Assembly: GCA_029227815.1 (NCBI GenBank)
Contig: CP118523.1
Location: 2,046,001 to 2,110,000, forward strand
Direction of reading: 5' to 3'
DNA: 64,000 nucleotides
Source of the DNA: Clostridiaceae bacterium M8S5
GTDB taxonomy: Bacteria; Bacillota; Clostridia; Tissierellales; MCWD3
Position numbers and translations under genes: made by a program. Every line of letters starts with the position of its first letter. The stretch's first letter is position 1. This document shows positions 1 to 8,212 of this stretch, in pieces. Below the pieces are notes generated by a model. The model did not search any database. It had not been told where the DNA came from and saw only the letters and a program-made list of their open reading frames with translations.

Positions 1-496
1 ATATATTATTCTATATTTATTTTGTAAAAACCTTTATGAATTTATATATTTATTTCAGTTTTTGTAATTTAATTCTATTAAATCAAATTGTTTATTTCTA
101 TTTTCGCTTTCAACATAATCCAAATTATAATAAATCCTATCGCTTCATGATTAATAATCATATACACTTTGCAATTTTTAGGAGGTTAAGGTTTGTGGAG
201 TTTTGTTGGGAAAATGAAAACTGCAACCGATTGGCTACAGTTTCCTTAAAAAAGAATAGTACTCATAAATCTGATATTTTGCACCATTTACAAGTTGTTT
301 TATCTTGTTTTCTATGTAATTAATAAATTATTTTAACTAATATTGTACTTCTTTCTTAATAGTTTTATATAATCAAATAGTTGATTCTACCTACCATATC
401 TATAAATAAGGTTTGTAAGAGGAAAATGTCACTGATAATTTAATTGCTAATTTAATAAATATATAATATGTAAAATTTAATCTAGAAGGTGTTTGT
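1..496. other. AT-rich stretch without a supported gene
   Basis: I see no convincing gene here. A 95-codon open frame at 36-323 has no Shine-Dalgarno sequence and a low-complexity, aromatic-rich translation, so I do not call it. An AGGAGG at about 180-185 precedes only an 18-codon frame. A weak hairpin built on AAACTG/CAGTTT lies near 228-246 and is followed by a short A-run. The stretch is probably the promoter side of the recombinase gene and still part of the integrated element, because no second copy of the element boundary sequence is found here. Confidence 0.4.
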
Positions 497-2011
497 ATGA
501 ATATTGCTATATACTCAAGGAAATCCGTTGATACTGGTAAGGGTGAAAGTATTAAAAGTCAAATAAATCTGTGTAAGGACTATTTTAGTAAAAGCAATAA
601 TGATTGTAATTTTACTATTTTTGAGGATGAAGGGTTTACTGGTAGTAATATTAATAGACCTGCATTTCAAAATATGATGGAATCAATTAAGCTACATCAC
701 TTTGATATTGTGGCTGTTTATAAGATAGACCGTATTGCTAGGAATATAGTTGATTTTGTAAATATATATGATGAACTTGAAAATATGGGTGTACAGCTTG
801 TAAGTGTGACTGAAGGTTTTGACCCTCGTACTGCGGTGGGTAAAATGATGATGCTTTTGCTTGCTTCTTTTGCTGAGATGGAGCGTATGAACATTGCACA
901 GCGTGTCAAGGACAATATGCGAGAGCTTGCTAAGATTGGTCGCTGGAGTGGTGGGACTGCTCCTACTGGTTATACTACTCACAAGGTTATGGAGATGGGT
1001 AAAAAGGTCACTTATCTAAAGCTAGATACTGATAAGGGCAAGGATATAAGAAAAATGTTTGAAATGTACAGCTTGGGCTATTCTACGTTCAAGATTAGCA
1101 AATACTTTGATGAGAAAGGGTTATATTACCCTCCTAAGACTATTCAAAATATTTTAGGTAATCCAGTATATTTAAAAGCTAATAAGTCTTCTATTAAGTA
1201 TATGGAGACTAAGGGATATATTGTTTATGGTGAGCCTACTGGTAAAGGCTTCTTACCTTATAATAGAAGGCCTAAGAAAAAAGGTAAAAAGATTGTTGGT
1301 AAGGATAAGTTTGTAGCTGTGTCTGCTCATGAACCTGTTGTTGATATTGATTTATGGATAAAGGTTCAGAAAAAAGTTGATGAAAATGCTACTCAACCAC
1401 ATCCTAGAGTTAGTCAGTTTTCTTTTTTGGCTGGACTTGTTAGGTGTAATAAATGTGGTAAGAAAATGACTGTTAGTCCTGGAAGAACTAGAAAGAATGG
1501 ATCTAGGGTATTTTATTTTAGATGTTATAACAAAGATTGTGATGCTAAGTTTCTAAGGATTGATGTTGCTGAAAGTTGTATTATTGAGGAGATTAAGAGA
1601 TACATAAATAAGGATCATTTAGTACAAGAGATAACTAGTAAAAATAAGAACATGAACTTAGAGAAAGATATCAAGGCTATCAAGAGAAAGATTAAGGAAA
1701 ATGATAAGGCTATTGATAATCTAGTTGATAAGCTTGCTATTTTATCTAATGAAGCTTCTAAGGCTATCACTAGAAAGATTGAGCAACTTACTAAGAACAA
1801 TCAAGCTTTGAAGGAAAGTCTTTTAATCAATGAGAGAAGTAATTTAGTATCCAAGATGAAGAATGATAATATTGATGCTCTGCACTCTCAGATTGTTAAG
1901 TTTGTTAACTCGGAAGATATGGATATAAGGAAGATTATTGTTAAAACTATTATTAAAACTATTGATTGGGATTCAGATAATGGTACTATAAGTGTTGAGT
2001 TGCTTGGGTAA
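497..2011 (+). CDS. Large serine recombinase (integrase/resolvase family)
   Basis: Site-specific recombinase that integrates or excises DNA through a serine-DNA covalent intermediate. The N-terminal resolvase domain (about 1-150) starts with IYSRKS, whose Ser10 is the expected nucleophile, and carries the KIDRIAR and FAEMERMNIAQR motifs. A recombinase domain follows (about 160-300), then a zinc ribbon with C317/C320 and C343/C348, and a Lys/Glu-rich coiled coil (about 375-450) typical of large serine integrases. At 504 residues it is full length. The start ATG has AGAAGG 7 bases upstream. It converges on a tail-type gene and lies about 1.3 kb from a broken host gene, which suggests it mobilises that element. 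Whether it is a phage integrase or a sporulation-type excisionase (SpoIVCA-like) cannot be told from sequence. Confidence 0.95.
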   Translation: MNIAIYSRKSVDTGKGESIKSQINLCKDYFSKSNNDCNFTIFEDEGFTGSNINRPAFQNMMESIKLHHFDIVAVYKIDRIARNIVDFVNIYDELENMGVQLVSVTEGFDPRTAVGKMMMLLLASFAEMERMNIAQRVKDNMRELAKIGRWSGGTAPTGYTTHKVMEMGKKVTYLKLDTDKGKDIRKMFEMYSLGYSTFKISKYFDEKGLYYPPKTIQNILGNPVYLKANKSSIKYMETKGYIVYGEPTGKGFLPYNRRPKKKGKKIVGKDKFVAVSAHEPVVDIDLWIKVQKKVDENATQPHPRVSQFSFLAGLVRCNKCGKKMTVSPGRTRKNGSRVFYFRCYNKDCDAKFLRIDVAESCIIEEIKRYINKDHLVQEITSKNKNMNLEKDIKAIKRKIKENDKAIDNLVDKLAILSNEASKAITRKIEQLTKNNQALKESLLINERSNLVSKMKNDNIDALHSQIVKFVNSEDMDIRKIIVKTIIKTIDWDSDNGTISVELLG

Positions 2012-2041
2012 TTAAAACAATAATGATTATTGAATAAAATG

Positions 2042-2085
2042 AAATAGGGGTTGTCTAGTTGAGACTCCCCTATTTTAATTTTTAT
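2042..2085. terminator. Bidirectional terminator between convergent genes
   Basis: Perfect 9-bp stem AAATAGGGG/CCCCTATTT followed by TAATTTTTAT on the plus strand. It separates the recombinase gene from the convergent tail-type gene. Confidence 0.75.
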
Positions 2086-2102
2086 ACCAAACAATATTTT
2101 AG

Positions 2103-3152
2103 TTATATTAAAAATATACTATAGTAGCTAGTAGTTTTACTATCTGTTCCAATGTTTATATAATAATATCCTGAAGTATCAATATTAATACTTCTATAAA
2201 CTAATGATAAATATTTACTATCTTTTACATTTCTATTCCAATATATTTCATGGTCAAATGAATCTCTTATGACGGATGATCCGCTGTTGTTTTCTTCAGT
2301 TAGTTTATTTTTTGATAAACATATTGATATAGCAGAATTATACTCATCTGCTGTAAACAGTACAATAATTTCTTGATTCTTGTATATGAATTTGGGTTCA
2401 TTAGTTGTTATAAATGATGCCAGACCTCCCCAAGTATATGTAGTTGTAACTTTTAGACATGAATAACCAACATTTACAGTAGGTTTATAGTTAGCGCCAC
2501 CACTATATACTCCTTGTACCCATGAATTTGAACCAAAACTACTATTAGCATGATATAAAAATTTATCTTTTATTGTTTGAACTGTCCCTGCTACTCCAAA
2601 AATACTAGTTCCATTTTTTATGTTACTTGGTTTTAGGTTATTATCTCCTAGTATAGTTATATCACCACTATAATACCCTGCTGGTTTTATGACCTGATTT
2701 ATACCTGGAGTTATTGTTACACTTGAACCTCTATCAACTATTGTGCCTTTACGTTTTGCTCCACCTTGATAGAATGTTTTGCCACTTATGACATCTGTTA
2801 CACTAGCATTTGCATCATTGGATATACTACTTATTTTAGAAGCCAATGTATCAAATGTAGCATCACCACTGACCTCTTGTCCCATGCCAGTAATAGATGT
2901 AGCTATTTTATTTTTTCCATCACTGGCTAATTGAAAAGCCGAATTTGCTTTATCCATAACAGTTTTTACTGCTTTTGAACTTGCTGCTGTTTCACTATTA
3001 TCATATGATACACTGTCACTTATAGGTCGGGTATTTTCTTCTATATTTTTTAGTTTTTCATGAGCATCTTCTATACCTATCTCTATACGATTTAGATCTT
3101 GTTCTGATACAATATCATTTCTGTTCCAATTTGTTTTACTTTTGTAAGTCAC
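2103..3152 (-). CDS. Phage tail fibre-like protein
   Basis: A 349-residue protein with the look of clostridial prophage tail fibre or baseplate-distal proteins. The N-terminus (TNWNRNDIV then EQDLNRIE) is the segment often found at the start of such proteins. A helical region of about 35-110 has the Ser/Ala-rich pattern seen in tail fibres. A middle segment (about 115-190) contains the VISGKTFYQGGAKRKGTI motif and related Gly-rich turns common in tail proteins. The C-terminal 140 residues are beta-rich and probably a receptor-binding or carbohydrate-binding tip. Start is GTG with GAGGGG upstream. Immediately upstream lies the element boundary, so no other late gene reads into it in the integrated state. 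Family assignment is by resemblance; the exact role is not known. Confidence 0.7.
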   Translation of the reverse strand: MTYKSKTNWNRNDIVSEQDLNRIEIGIEDAHEKLKNIEENTRPISDSVSYDNSETAASSKAVKTVMDKANSAFQLASDGKNKIATSITGMGQEVSGDATFDTLASKISSISNDANASVTDVISGKTFYQGGAKRKGTIVDRGSSVTITPGINQVIKPAGYYSGDITILGDNNLKPSNIKNGTSIFGVAGTVQTIKDKFLYHANSSFGSNSWVQGVYSGGANYKPTVNVGYSCLKVTTTYTWGGLASFITTNEPKFIYKNQEIIVLFTADEYNSAISICLSKNKLTEENNSGSSVIRDSFDHEIYWNRNVKDSKYLSLVYRSINIDTSGYYYINIGTDSKTTSYYSIFLI

Positions 3153-3252
3153 TTTCTATTTCCCCTCTCATTGTATGATTAATTTGCCTTTCATATATAT
3201 ATGTCGATGAGAAAGTAATTTAACAACCATAAAATATAAAAAAATATATAAA

Positions 3253-3396
3253 TTATATTTTTTTATAAATTTTACAATGCATACAAAAGAGATTGAAGGG
3301 ATAGAAACGTTGAATTACTGGGATAATCTCGTGATGGTGTTTATGATGGGCTGTACATCCAGCCCAACCACCACCAATTACAACAATTTTACTCAA
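3253..3396 (-). pseudogene. 5' fragment of an FAD-dependent oxidoreductase gene, cut by the element
   Basis: A TTG start at 3396 with GGAGGG seven bases upstream opens a frame beginning MSKIVVIGGGWAGCTA, the beta1-GxGxxG-alphaA start of an FAD Rossmann fold. After about residue 16 the sequence turns into HHKHHHEIIPV, which is not flavoprotein-like, and the frame stops after 47 codons. The start overlaps the stop of the PyrK-like gene by 8 bases, so the two were translationally coupled. The simplest reading is that the recombinase-bearing element inserted into codons 14-18 and moved the rest of the gene to the far end of the element, outside this window. If the element excises precisely the gene would be restored. 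An ordinary deletion is the alternative. Confidence 0.75.
3330..3375. other. Probable attachment-site junction (attL or attR) of the element
   Basis: The change from flavoprotein coding sequence to unrelated sequence falls within about 3330-3360, inside GGTTGGGCTGGATGTACAGC read on the minus strand and the bases after it. Large serine recombinases leave only a short core duplicated at the two ends. The partner copy is not in this window, so the exact core cannot be set. Confidence 0.45.
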
Positions 3397-4357
3397 GATT
3401 AACCCTCCTTTTGATATTTTCTCTAACACTAATTTGTGTTTTGCATGTTTTGACTATACTACCATCTTCTAACCGTTTTGAACAAGCTCCACATATGCCT
3501 TCTCCACAGCATATTTCGTGGTTATTTGTTGCTGAAAGTAAAGGGTTAACTTTTAATTCGTCTACAATATCTATTAGTGTTTTTTGCATATAATCTGAAC
3601 CACCTAGAAATAGAAAATCAATTTTATTTTGTGTTAAAACATGTGAAAATAGTTGTTTTCCTGTTATGCTCATTATATTTTCTTCTATTATATTTAAATT
3701 ATAATCCCCTATTAATTCCTTAATAAATGGCTCTTTGACATTTCCACTATCTATTAATACTGTTACATTGTTTTCTTTTTTTAATAAATATTTTATCAAT
3801 AAAACGCTAGGTGCTTGTGCTATACCTCTGCATACTATAAAACAGTTATTATTTCTGAGGACTTTTATATTTTTTAATCCTAATAATCCGTTAAGGTATG
3901 GACCACGAAGGAGTAATTTGTTGTCTGCAAGATATAATTGCTTGGTTTTTGATCCTACTATTTGATATGCAATGTATATATATCCTGATGTATCGTCAAC
4001 ATCTAATACTGACATTGGCAAATCAAAATAATGCTCACAGTCTATGTTTCTAATAAAAACATAGGCACCTGGATGTTTTAGATATCTAGCTAATGTTTTT
4101 GAAACTTTTATTTTTAGTTGATAGCAACCATTGTGTATTAGCTTTTTTTCTACTATATCTGCTAGTACAGATTCTCTTGGTGTTTTTTTCTTATTGCCAT
4201 TCCATACATAGTTTTGATATATACATGATCCGCACCAGTTGCAGTCGCAAAAACCTTTACCTTGAAGCATGGAGCAAGTAATACAATTATCAGTTTCTGC
4301 TAAAAAACAAGGACAATATTCTCCTCCCGCATCTATACATTTAAAAATTTTTTTCAC
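3389..4357 (-). CDS. PyrK-like FAD/NAD-binding, [2Fe-2S] reductase with Cys-rich N-terminus
   Basis: Resembles the electron-transfer subunit family of dihydroorotate dehydrogenase and sulfide dehydrogenase. A ferredoxin-reductase-type FAD domain (about 70-165) is followed by an NAD-binding domain (about 165-275, with FIVCRGIAQAPS and FLFLGGSDYM). A C-terminal [2Fe-2S] cluster motif CCGEGICGACSKR with a further Cys in KTCKT ends the protein. Unlike plain PyrK it has an extra Cys-rich N-terminal module of about 50 residues with roughly ten cysteines, probably binding metal or another cluster. I place the start at GTG 4357, because AAGGGGGA lies 5 bases upstream; an upstream ATG adds 11 residues but has no such site. 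It overlaps the truncated FAD oxidoreductase gene, and no pyrD or other pyrimidine gene is near, so pyrimidine synthesis is unlikely to be its role. Confidence 0.8.
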   Translation of the reverse strand: MKKIFKCIDAGGEYCPCFLAETDNCITCSMLQGKGFCDCNWCGSCIYQNYVWNGNKKKTPRESVLADIVEKKLIHNGCYQLKIKVSKTLARYLKHPGAYVFIRNIDCEHYFDLPMSVLDVDDTSGYIYIAYQIVGSKTKQLYLADNKLLLRGPYLNGLLGLKNIKVLRNNNCFIVCRGIAQAPSVLLIKYLLKKENNVTVLIDSGNVKEPFIKELIGDYNLNIIEENIMSITGKQLFSHVLTQNKIDFLFLGGSDYMQKTLIDIVDELKVNPLLSATNNHEICCGEGICGACSKRLEDGSIVKTCKTQISVRENIKRRVNLE

Positions 4358-4462
4358 GTAATTCCCCCTTTTTTTTGAGGTAAAATACATATCTAATATT
4401 AGAATATTTTTATATCTTGATTTTGTTACTTAAAACTACTCTGTTATATACATTACATAAAT

Positions 4463-4496
4463 AAAAGAACAAACTCATGATTGAGGTTGCTCTTTT
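4463..4496 (-). terminator. Terminator after the fucosidase gene
   Basis: Inverted repeat AAAAGAACAAACTCA / TGAGGTTGCTCTTTT with a 4-base loop, one mismatch, followed on the minus strand by TTTTATTTATG. Confidence 0.7.
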
Positions 4497-4508
4497 TATA
4501 TCAACATT

Positions 4509-5792
4509 TTACTTTAGAGTTATTTCTACTACTGTATCAATTTCATTTGGTAAATCTGCACTAGCAAAATCGATAAATGCATCTTTAGGGAAATCTAAGG
4601 TAGTCCAGTAATCAGATAGCTTAATTTCAGACCTGTCTGACACTAATCTTACTTTTGATATTTTACCTTTTAAGTTTCTAAAATTAACAGGGCCTATACC
4701 TCTATCGTATATATGAGCGTAGATTTTGTTTTTACTTGCTGTGTAACGTCCCCATTCTGGTTTATCTAGCTGTGATTTACCACAGTTATATATACTATCA
4801 CTGTTATTTGACATCCATGCTCCTACTTCTTCTAGTATTTGTATAGACTTTTTAGGTATGTTTCCTTTTGCATCAGGACCAATATTCAATAGTAGATTAC
4901 CGTTTTTACTTACACATTCTACCAGTGTCCTTATAATTGTTTTGGTAGATTTATAATTATTATCATCACTTTTATATCCCCAGTTGTCATTGAGTGTTAT
5001 ACAGGCTTCCCAAGGTAAAGGCTTTCCTTGAGCATTTATAATACCCTCAGGTGGGATGATTTGCTCAGGAGAACCAAAATCTCCAGTATATATTGGAGGA
5101 TCATTAATTTCTATATTTGCTTTTTCATCTAATCTATTATTTATAATTATACCAGGCTGTAACATTCTAACCATGTTTACTAGCTTAGTAGCTTGCCATT
5201 TTTCACCTGCCATATCATCATAAGAGAAATCAAACCAAATTATATCTATTTTGCCGTAGTCAGTTAAAAGTTCTTTTACTTGACCATGTAAATACTCTAA
5301 GTAGTTACTGAAATTGTGCTTTTTATTTTTGTAATTAATATTATCTCGCATAGGGTGTATTCTATCTCCATATGCAGGATAATCTTCATGATACCAATCT
5401 ATTAGTGAGTAATAGAAACCTATTTTTAGTCCTTCTGCTCTAAAGGCTTCTACATATTCTTTGATTAAGTCCCTTTTAGCAGGTGTATTAGTAGTCTTAT
5501 ACTCAGTCAGTTTGCTATCAAACAAGCAGAATCCATCATGATGTTTTGTAGTCATGATAACATATTTCATGCCTGCTTTTTTTGCTAACTTAGCCCATTT
5601 TTTTGGATTGTAGGATGTTGGATTAAATTCATCAAAATATTGCTGATATTCTTCGTTACTTATTCTTTCCATACTTCTTATCCATTCACCTCTAGCAGGT
5701 ATAGCATATAGTCCCCAGTGAATGAACATACCGAACCTTGCGTTTGTGAACCATGCTGTATGTTTAAAACGTTTCTCATAGTTTTTGTTCAT
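4509..5792 (-). CDS. Alpha-L-fucosidase, glycoside hydrolase family 29
   Basis: Hydrolyses alpha-L-fucosides by a retaining mechanism. The 427 residues show the GH29 barrel signature from the start: RFGMFIHWGLYA near 20, MTTKHHDGFCLFDS near 80, and IGFYYSLIDWY near 122. IDIIWFDFSYDD near 190 contains the Asp expected to be the nucleophile. LLLNIGPDAKGNIP lies in the last third. There is no signal peptide, so the enzyme is probably cytoplasmic and acts on imported fuco-oligosaccharides. Its ATG overlaps the stop of the upstream 158-residue gene by 4 bases (ATGA), with AAGGGGG as ribosome site, indicating one operon. No fucose transport or catabolism genes flank it in the window. Confidence 0.93.
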   Translation of the reverse strand: MNKNYEKRFKHTAWFTNARFGMFIHWGLYAIPARGEWIRSMERISNEEYQQYFDEFNPTSYNPKKWAKLAKKAGMKYVIMTTKHHDGFCLFDSKLTEYKTTNTPAKRDLIKEYVEAFRAEGLKIGFYYSLIDWYHEDYPAYGDRIHPMRDNINYKNKKHNFSNYLEYLHGQVKELLTDYGKIDIIWFDFSYDDMAGEKWQATKLVNMVRMLQPGIIINNRLDEKANIEINDPPIYTGDFGSPEQIIPPEGIINAQGKPLPWEACITLNDNWGYKSDDNNYKSTKTIIRTLVECVSKNGNLLLNIGPDAKGNIPKKSIQILEEVGAWMSNNSDSIYNCGKSQLDKPEWGRYTASKNKIYAHIYDRGIGPVNFRNLKGKISKVRLVSDRSEIKLSDYWTTLDFPKDAFIDFASADLPNEIDTVVEITLK

Positions 5793-6265
5793 ATTATCCC
5801 CCTTTTTATGCTATGAGTACTATCAATTAATTGATTAATTTTATAGCTTGGAAAAATAATGCATTTTTCGCTAGTAAATTTAGTAACTATATCTTTCATA
5901 TTATTTTCATAGATTATAAGTCTATATTCATTTTTAGATAATGGATATTCTTCTTTGAGTTTGTTAACATCTTCTATATTAGAAAAATAATAAACGTATA
6001 TTTCGTAATCATTATAATGTATGTATAAATCCATTTTAAAAGGTTTTACTAGTTTATCTTCGTAAAATTTACCATTAAAGCAAGCGGTTCTTATTTTTTT
6101 AATATCAAGATCTAGATTCATTATGTGTTCTATTAGCGAAGGTAAGTTATTAGAATCACCACTATAAGAATATAGAAATGGGGTGATTAGTCTAACGCAT
6201 TTTTCATGACTATACCCTCTTATCTTGATATTCTTTTCAAGTATAAAATTTTCAATGCTTTTCAT
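5789..6265 (-). CDS. Hypothetical protein coupled to the fucosidase
   Basis: I do not recognise this 158-residue protein. It has no signal peptide or membrane segment, is rich in Tyr, Ile and Lys, and has a mixed alpha/beta look. The gene has a good ribosome site (AAGGAGTG) and its stop overlaps the fucosidase start by 4 bases, so it is translated from the same message. A role tied to the glycosidase, for instance sensing or handling of its substrate, is only inference from the coupling. Confidence 0.6.
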   Translation of the reverse strand: MKSIENFILEKNIKIRGYSHEKCVRLITPFLYSYSGDSNNLPSLIEHIMNLDLDIKKIRTACFNGKFYEDKLVKPFKMDLYIHYNDYEIYVYYFSNIEDVNKLKEEYPLSKNEYRLIIYENNMKDIVTKFTSEKCIIFPSYKINQLIDSTHSIKRGII

Positions 6266-6367
6266 AACTTCACTCCTTTTTATGATATAGTTTTTTTATG
6301 TATTCATTGTTGTATTCTATATACGTACCTAATTTCCTTTTAATACTTCTTAAATATTTACACAACA

Positions 6368-6402
6368 AAATAACCTTATCTATTTCACCGATAAGGTTAT
6401 TT
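6368..6402 (-). terminator. Terminator after the D-Ala-D-Ala carboxypeptidase gene
   Basis: Perfect 13-bp stem AAATAACCTTATC/GATAAGGTTATTT with a 9-base loop, directly after the stop of the minus-strand carboxypeptidase gene. Confidence 0.75.
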
Positions 6403-6406
6403 AATA

Positions 6407-7522
6407 TTAATCAAAAATGTTGTAAATAAAATCTATTAGTTTATCTTTAGCCGATTTTTTAGCTATTGCTCTATATGGGTATAAATTTGCCAAGCAGATT
6501 AACTCACCTTTAAGAAATACCTTGGCGGTTCCTATTTTTGTTTTTTTGGTTAATGGAGCTTTTACACTATTTGGTATATCGAAAATTAATTTTATGTCAT
6601 TTTGCTCTTCTTCAGTTAATGGTAATATGATATCAGCACTATTAACTACAGAAGTATAGTCTTGTTTTCCACCTTGCACTGTTATATTTTTAATGAATTG
6701 ATTTTTTTGTAATATTACATTTGGAGAGTATTTTTCAAATCCATAACTCATTAAATTATAGCAGTCGTTAAACCAATTACCATCATTTAATACTACTGAA
6801 ATTAATTGCATACCATTCCTTGTTGCTGTTGAAACTAAGCATCTACCTGCGGTTTTAGTATATCCTGTTTTTCCTCCATCGCCTCCATCAAATTGCCAGA
6901 GAGTTTTGTTTTTATTATAAAAATATCTTTTTATACTGCCATTAGAAACATATAATCTAGTTTTAGATATTTTCTTAAATTCTTCATTATTCATAGCTGC
7001 TCTGGTTATCAATGCTAAATCATAAGCTGTAGTATAGTGACTATCATGGTGCAATCCATGAGGATTTGTGAAGTTTGTATTTTTTGCTCCTAATTCTTTG
7101 GCTTTATAATTCATGAGGGCTACAAAACCATCTATTGATTTACCTATATGGTAAGCTATTGCAGTTGCTGCATCATTGCCTGATCTGAGCATCAATCCAT
7201 ATATTAAATCAATTAATGGTATTTTTTCATTGTGCTTTAGGTATATACTTGAGCCTTCTACACCAATGCTTTTTGGATGAATATTTACCATTTCATTTAA
7301 GTGACCGTATTCTAATGCCACTAATGCAGTCATTATTTTAGTTGTGCTAGCCATAGGTAATTTTTTATTACTGTTTTGAGCATATAGCACTCTACCTGTA
7401 TATCTTTCCATTAATATACTGCTTTGACTAGACACATTTACATTATTTGATTTTGCTGTTGATATAGTGATGGTTAATATTGATATTATAATCAATAAAC
7501 TTATAATTTTTTTAGTTTTCAA
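6407..7522 (-). CDS. D-alanyl-D-alanine carboxypeptidase (DacB/PBP5 type)
   Basis: Serine peptidase S11 that trims the terminal D-Ala of peptidoglycan stem peptides. After an N-terminal signal/membrane segment (ISLLIIISILTITIST) the three active-site motifs follow: STTK in MASTTKIMTALV, SGN in RSGNDAATA, and KTG in GGKTGYTKTAG. The C-terminal 100 residues form the beta-rich PBP5 domain, and no clear amphipathic membrane anchor is seen at the end. I choose TTG 7522, since GAGGTG lies six bases upstream; a GTG three codons earlier sits inside that ribosome site. It follows gerW and the DUF2953 gene in a sporulation neighbourhood, so a spore-cortex role like that of DacB is likely but not shown. 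A second family member lies at 10720-11895. Confidence 0.9.
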   Translation of the reverse strand: MKTKKIISLLIIISILTITISTAKSNNVNVSSQSSILMERYTGRVLYAQNSNKKLPMASTTKIMTALVALEYGHLNEMVNIHPKSIGVEGSSIYLKHNEKIPLIDLIYGLMLRSGNDAATAIAYHIGKSIDGFVALMNYKAKELGAKNTNFTNPHGLHHDSHYTTAYDLALITRAAMNNEEFKKISKTRLYVSNGSIKRYFYNKNKTLWQFDGGDGGKTGYTKTAGRCLVSTATRNGMQLISVVLNDGNWFNDCYNLMSYGFEKYSPNVILQKNQFIKNITVQGGKQDYTSVVNSADIILPLTEEEQNDIKLIFDIPNSVKAPLTKKTKIGTAKVFLKGELICLANLYPYRAIAKKSAKDKLIDFIYNIFD

Positions 7523-7633
7523 TTTTTTCACCTCTTGCTTTCTTCGTGCAAAAATATTTTTTGTTATATTTTTGTTTAAATACTGACAAAAATATGTTAA
7601 GACATATAATTATTGTATTTTTACGTAAAAGAA

Positions 7634-7651
7634 GATGTCTGCTAAGACATC
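7634..7651 (-). terminator. Terminator after gerW
   Basis: Stem GATGTCT/AGACATC with a 4-base loop, followed on the minus strand by TTCTTTTACG. It lies 19 bases past the gerW stop. Confidence 0.6.
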
Positions 7652-7669
7652 CCTCAATAAATTTGTTAT

Positions 7670-8194
7670 CTAATCTCGATCATAATCATCATAATCACGT
7701 TCTCGCTCATGGTGTCGGTCGTGGTCATGCTCACGGTCATGTTCATCAACTTTGTATTTTTCTTTTTTTACTACTGTTTTTGTTTTCTTTGTAGTTATTT
7801 TGTTGTGTAAATGTTCAGCTATAAATGGTATTAGGTCTAGGAAATTATTTACTACGTTTGAGCCGTTGTCAACTGGTAGAAGCTTCATCTGACCATGACC
7901 TACAACTATAAAAGCTGATGGTCTAACTGATACACCTGCACCTGAACCCCCACCAAAAGGATATCCTTTTGCTTGTTCATTTTTACTGTCTGTATCAATA
8001 CTTTCTTGTCTATGTTTCTTTTTTCCATATTCAGCTCCACCTGAAGCAAAGCCTAATGATACTTGAGATATTGGTATTATGACTGTACCGTCTTTTGTCT
8101 CAACCGGATCACCAACTATTGTATTGACATCAACCATTTGTTTTAAATTTTCCATGGTAGTAGTCATAAGAGCTTCTATTGGATGATTTGACAT
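7670..8194 (-). CDS. gerW: GerW (YtfJ) sporulation protein with His/Asp-rich tail
   Basis: GerW/YtfJ-family protein, needed in Bacillus for spores to germinate normally. The conserved core (about 1-125) shows MSNHPIEALMTTTMENLKQM, GDPV, the VIIPISQVSLGFASGGAEYG block, a Gly-rich FGGGSGAGVSVRPSAFIVV segment and a terminal hydrophobic helix. The last 35 residues are odd: a run of alternating Lys and then Asp/His/Arg/Glu (HDREHDHDRHHERERD) that could bind divalent metal or interact with the coat. The gene follows a DUF2953 gene by 18 bases, the ytfI-ytfJ arrangement known from Bacillus. Start ATG has GAGGAGG five bases upstream. Confidence 0.93.
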   Translation of the reverse strand: MSNHPIEALMTTTMENLKQMVDVNTIVGDPVETKDGTVIIPISQVSLGFASGGAEYGKKKHRQESIDTDSKNEQAKGYPFGGGSGAGVSVRPSAFIVVGHGQMKLLPVDNGSNVVNNFLDLIPFIAEHLHNKITTKKTKTVVKKEKYKVDEHDREHDHDRHHERERDYDDYDRD

Positions 8195-8212
8195 ATGATT
8201 ACCTCCTCATAT

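Noticed and set aside
36..323. 95-codon plus-strand frame upstream of the recombinase
   Set aside because: No ribosome site and low-complexity translation; likely a chance frame in AT-rich DNA.
7546..7794. 82-codon plus-strand frame ending in a His-rich segment
   Set aside because: It is the antisense shadow of the His/Asp-rich gerW tail; no ribosome site.
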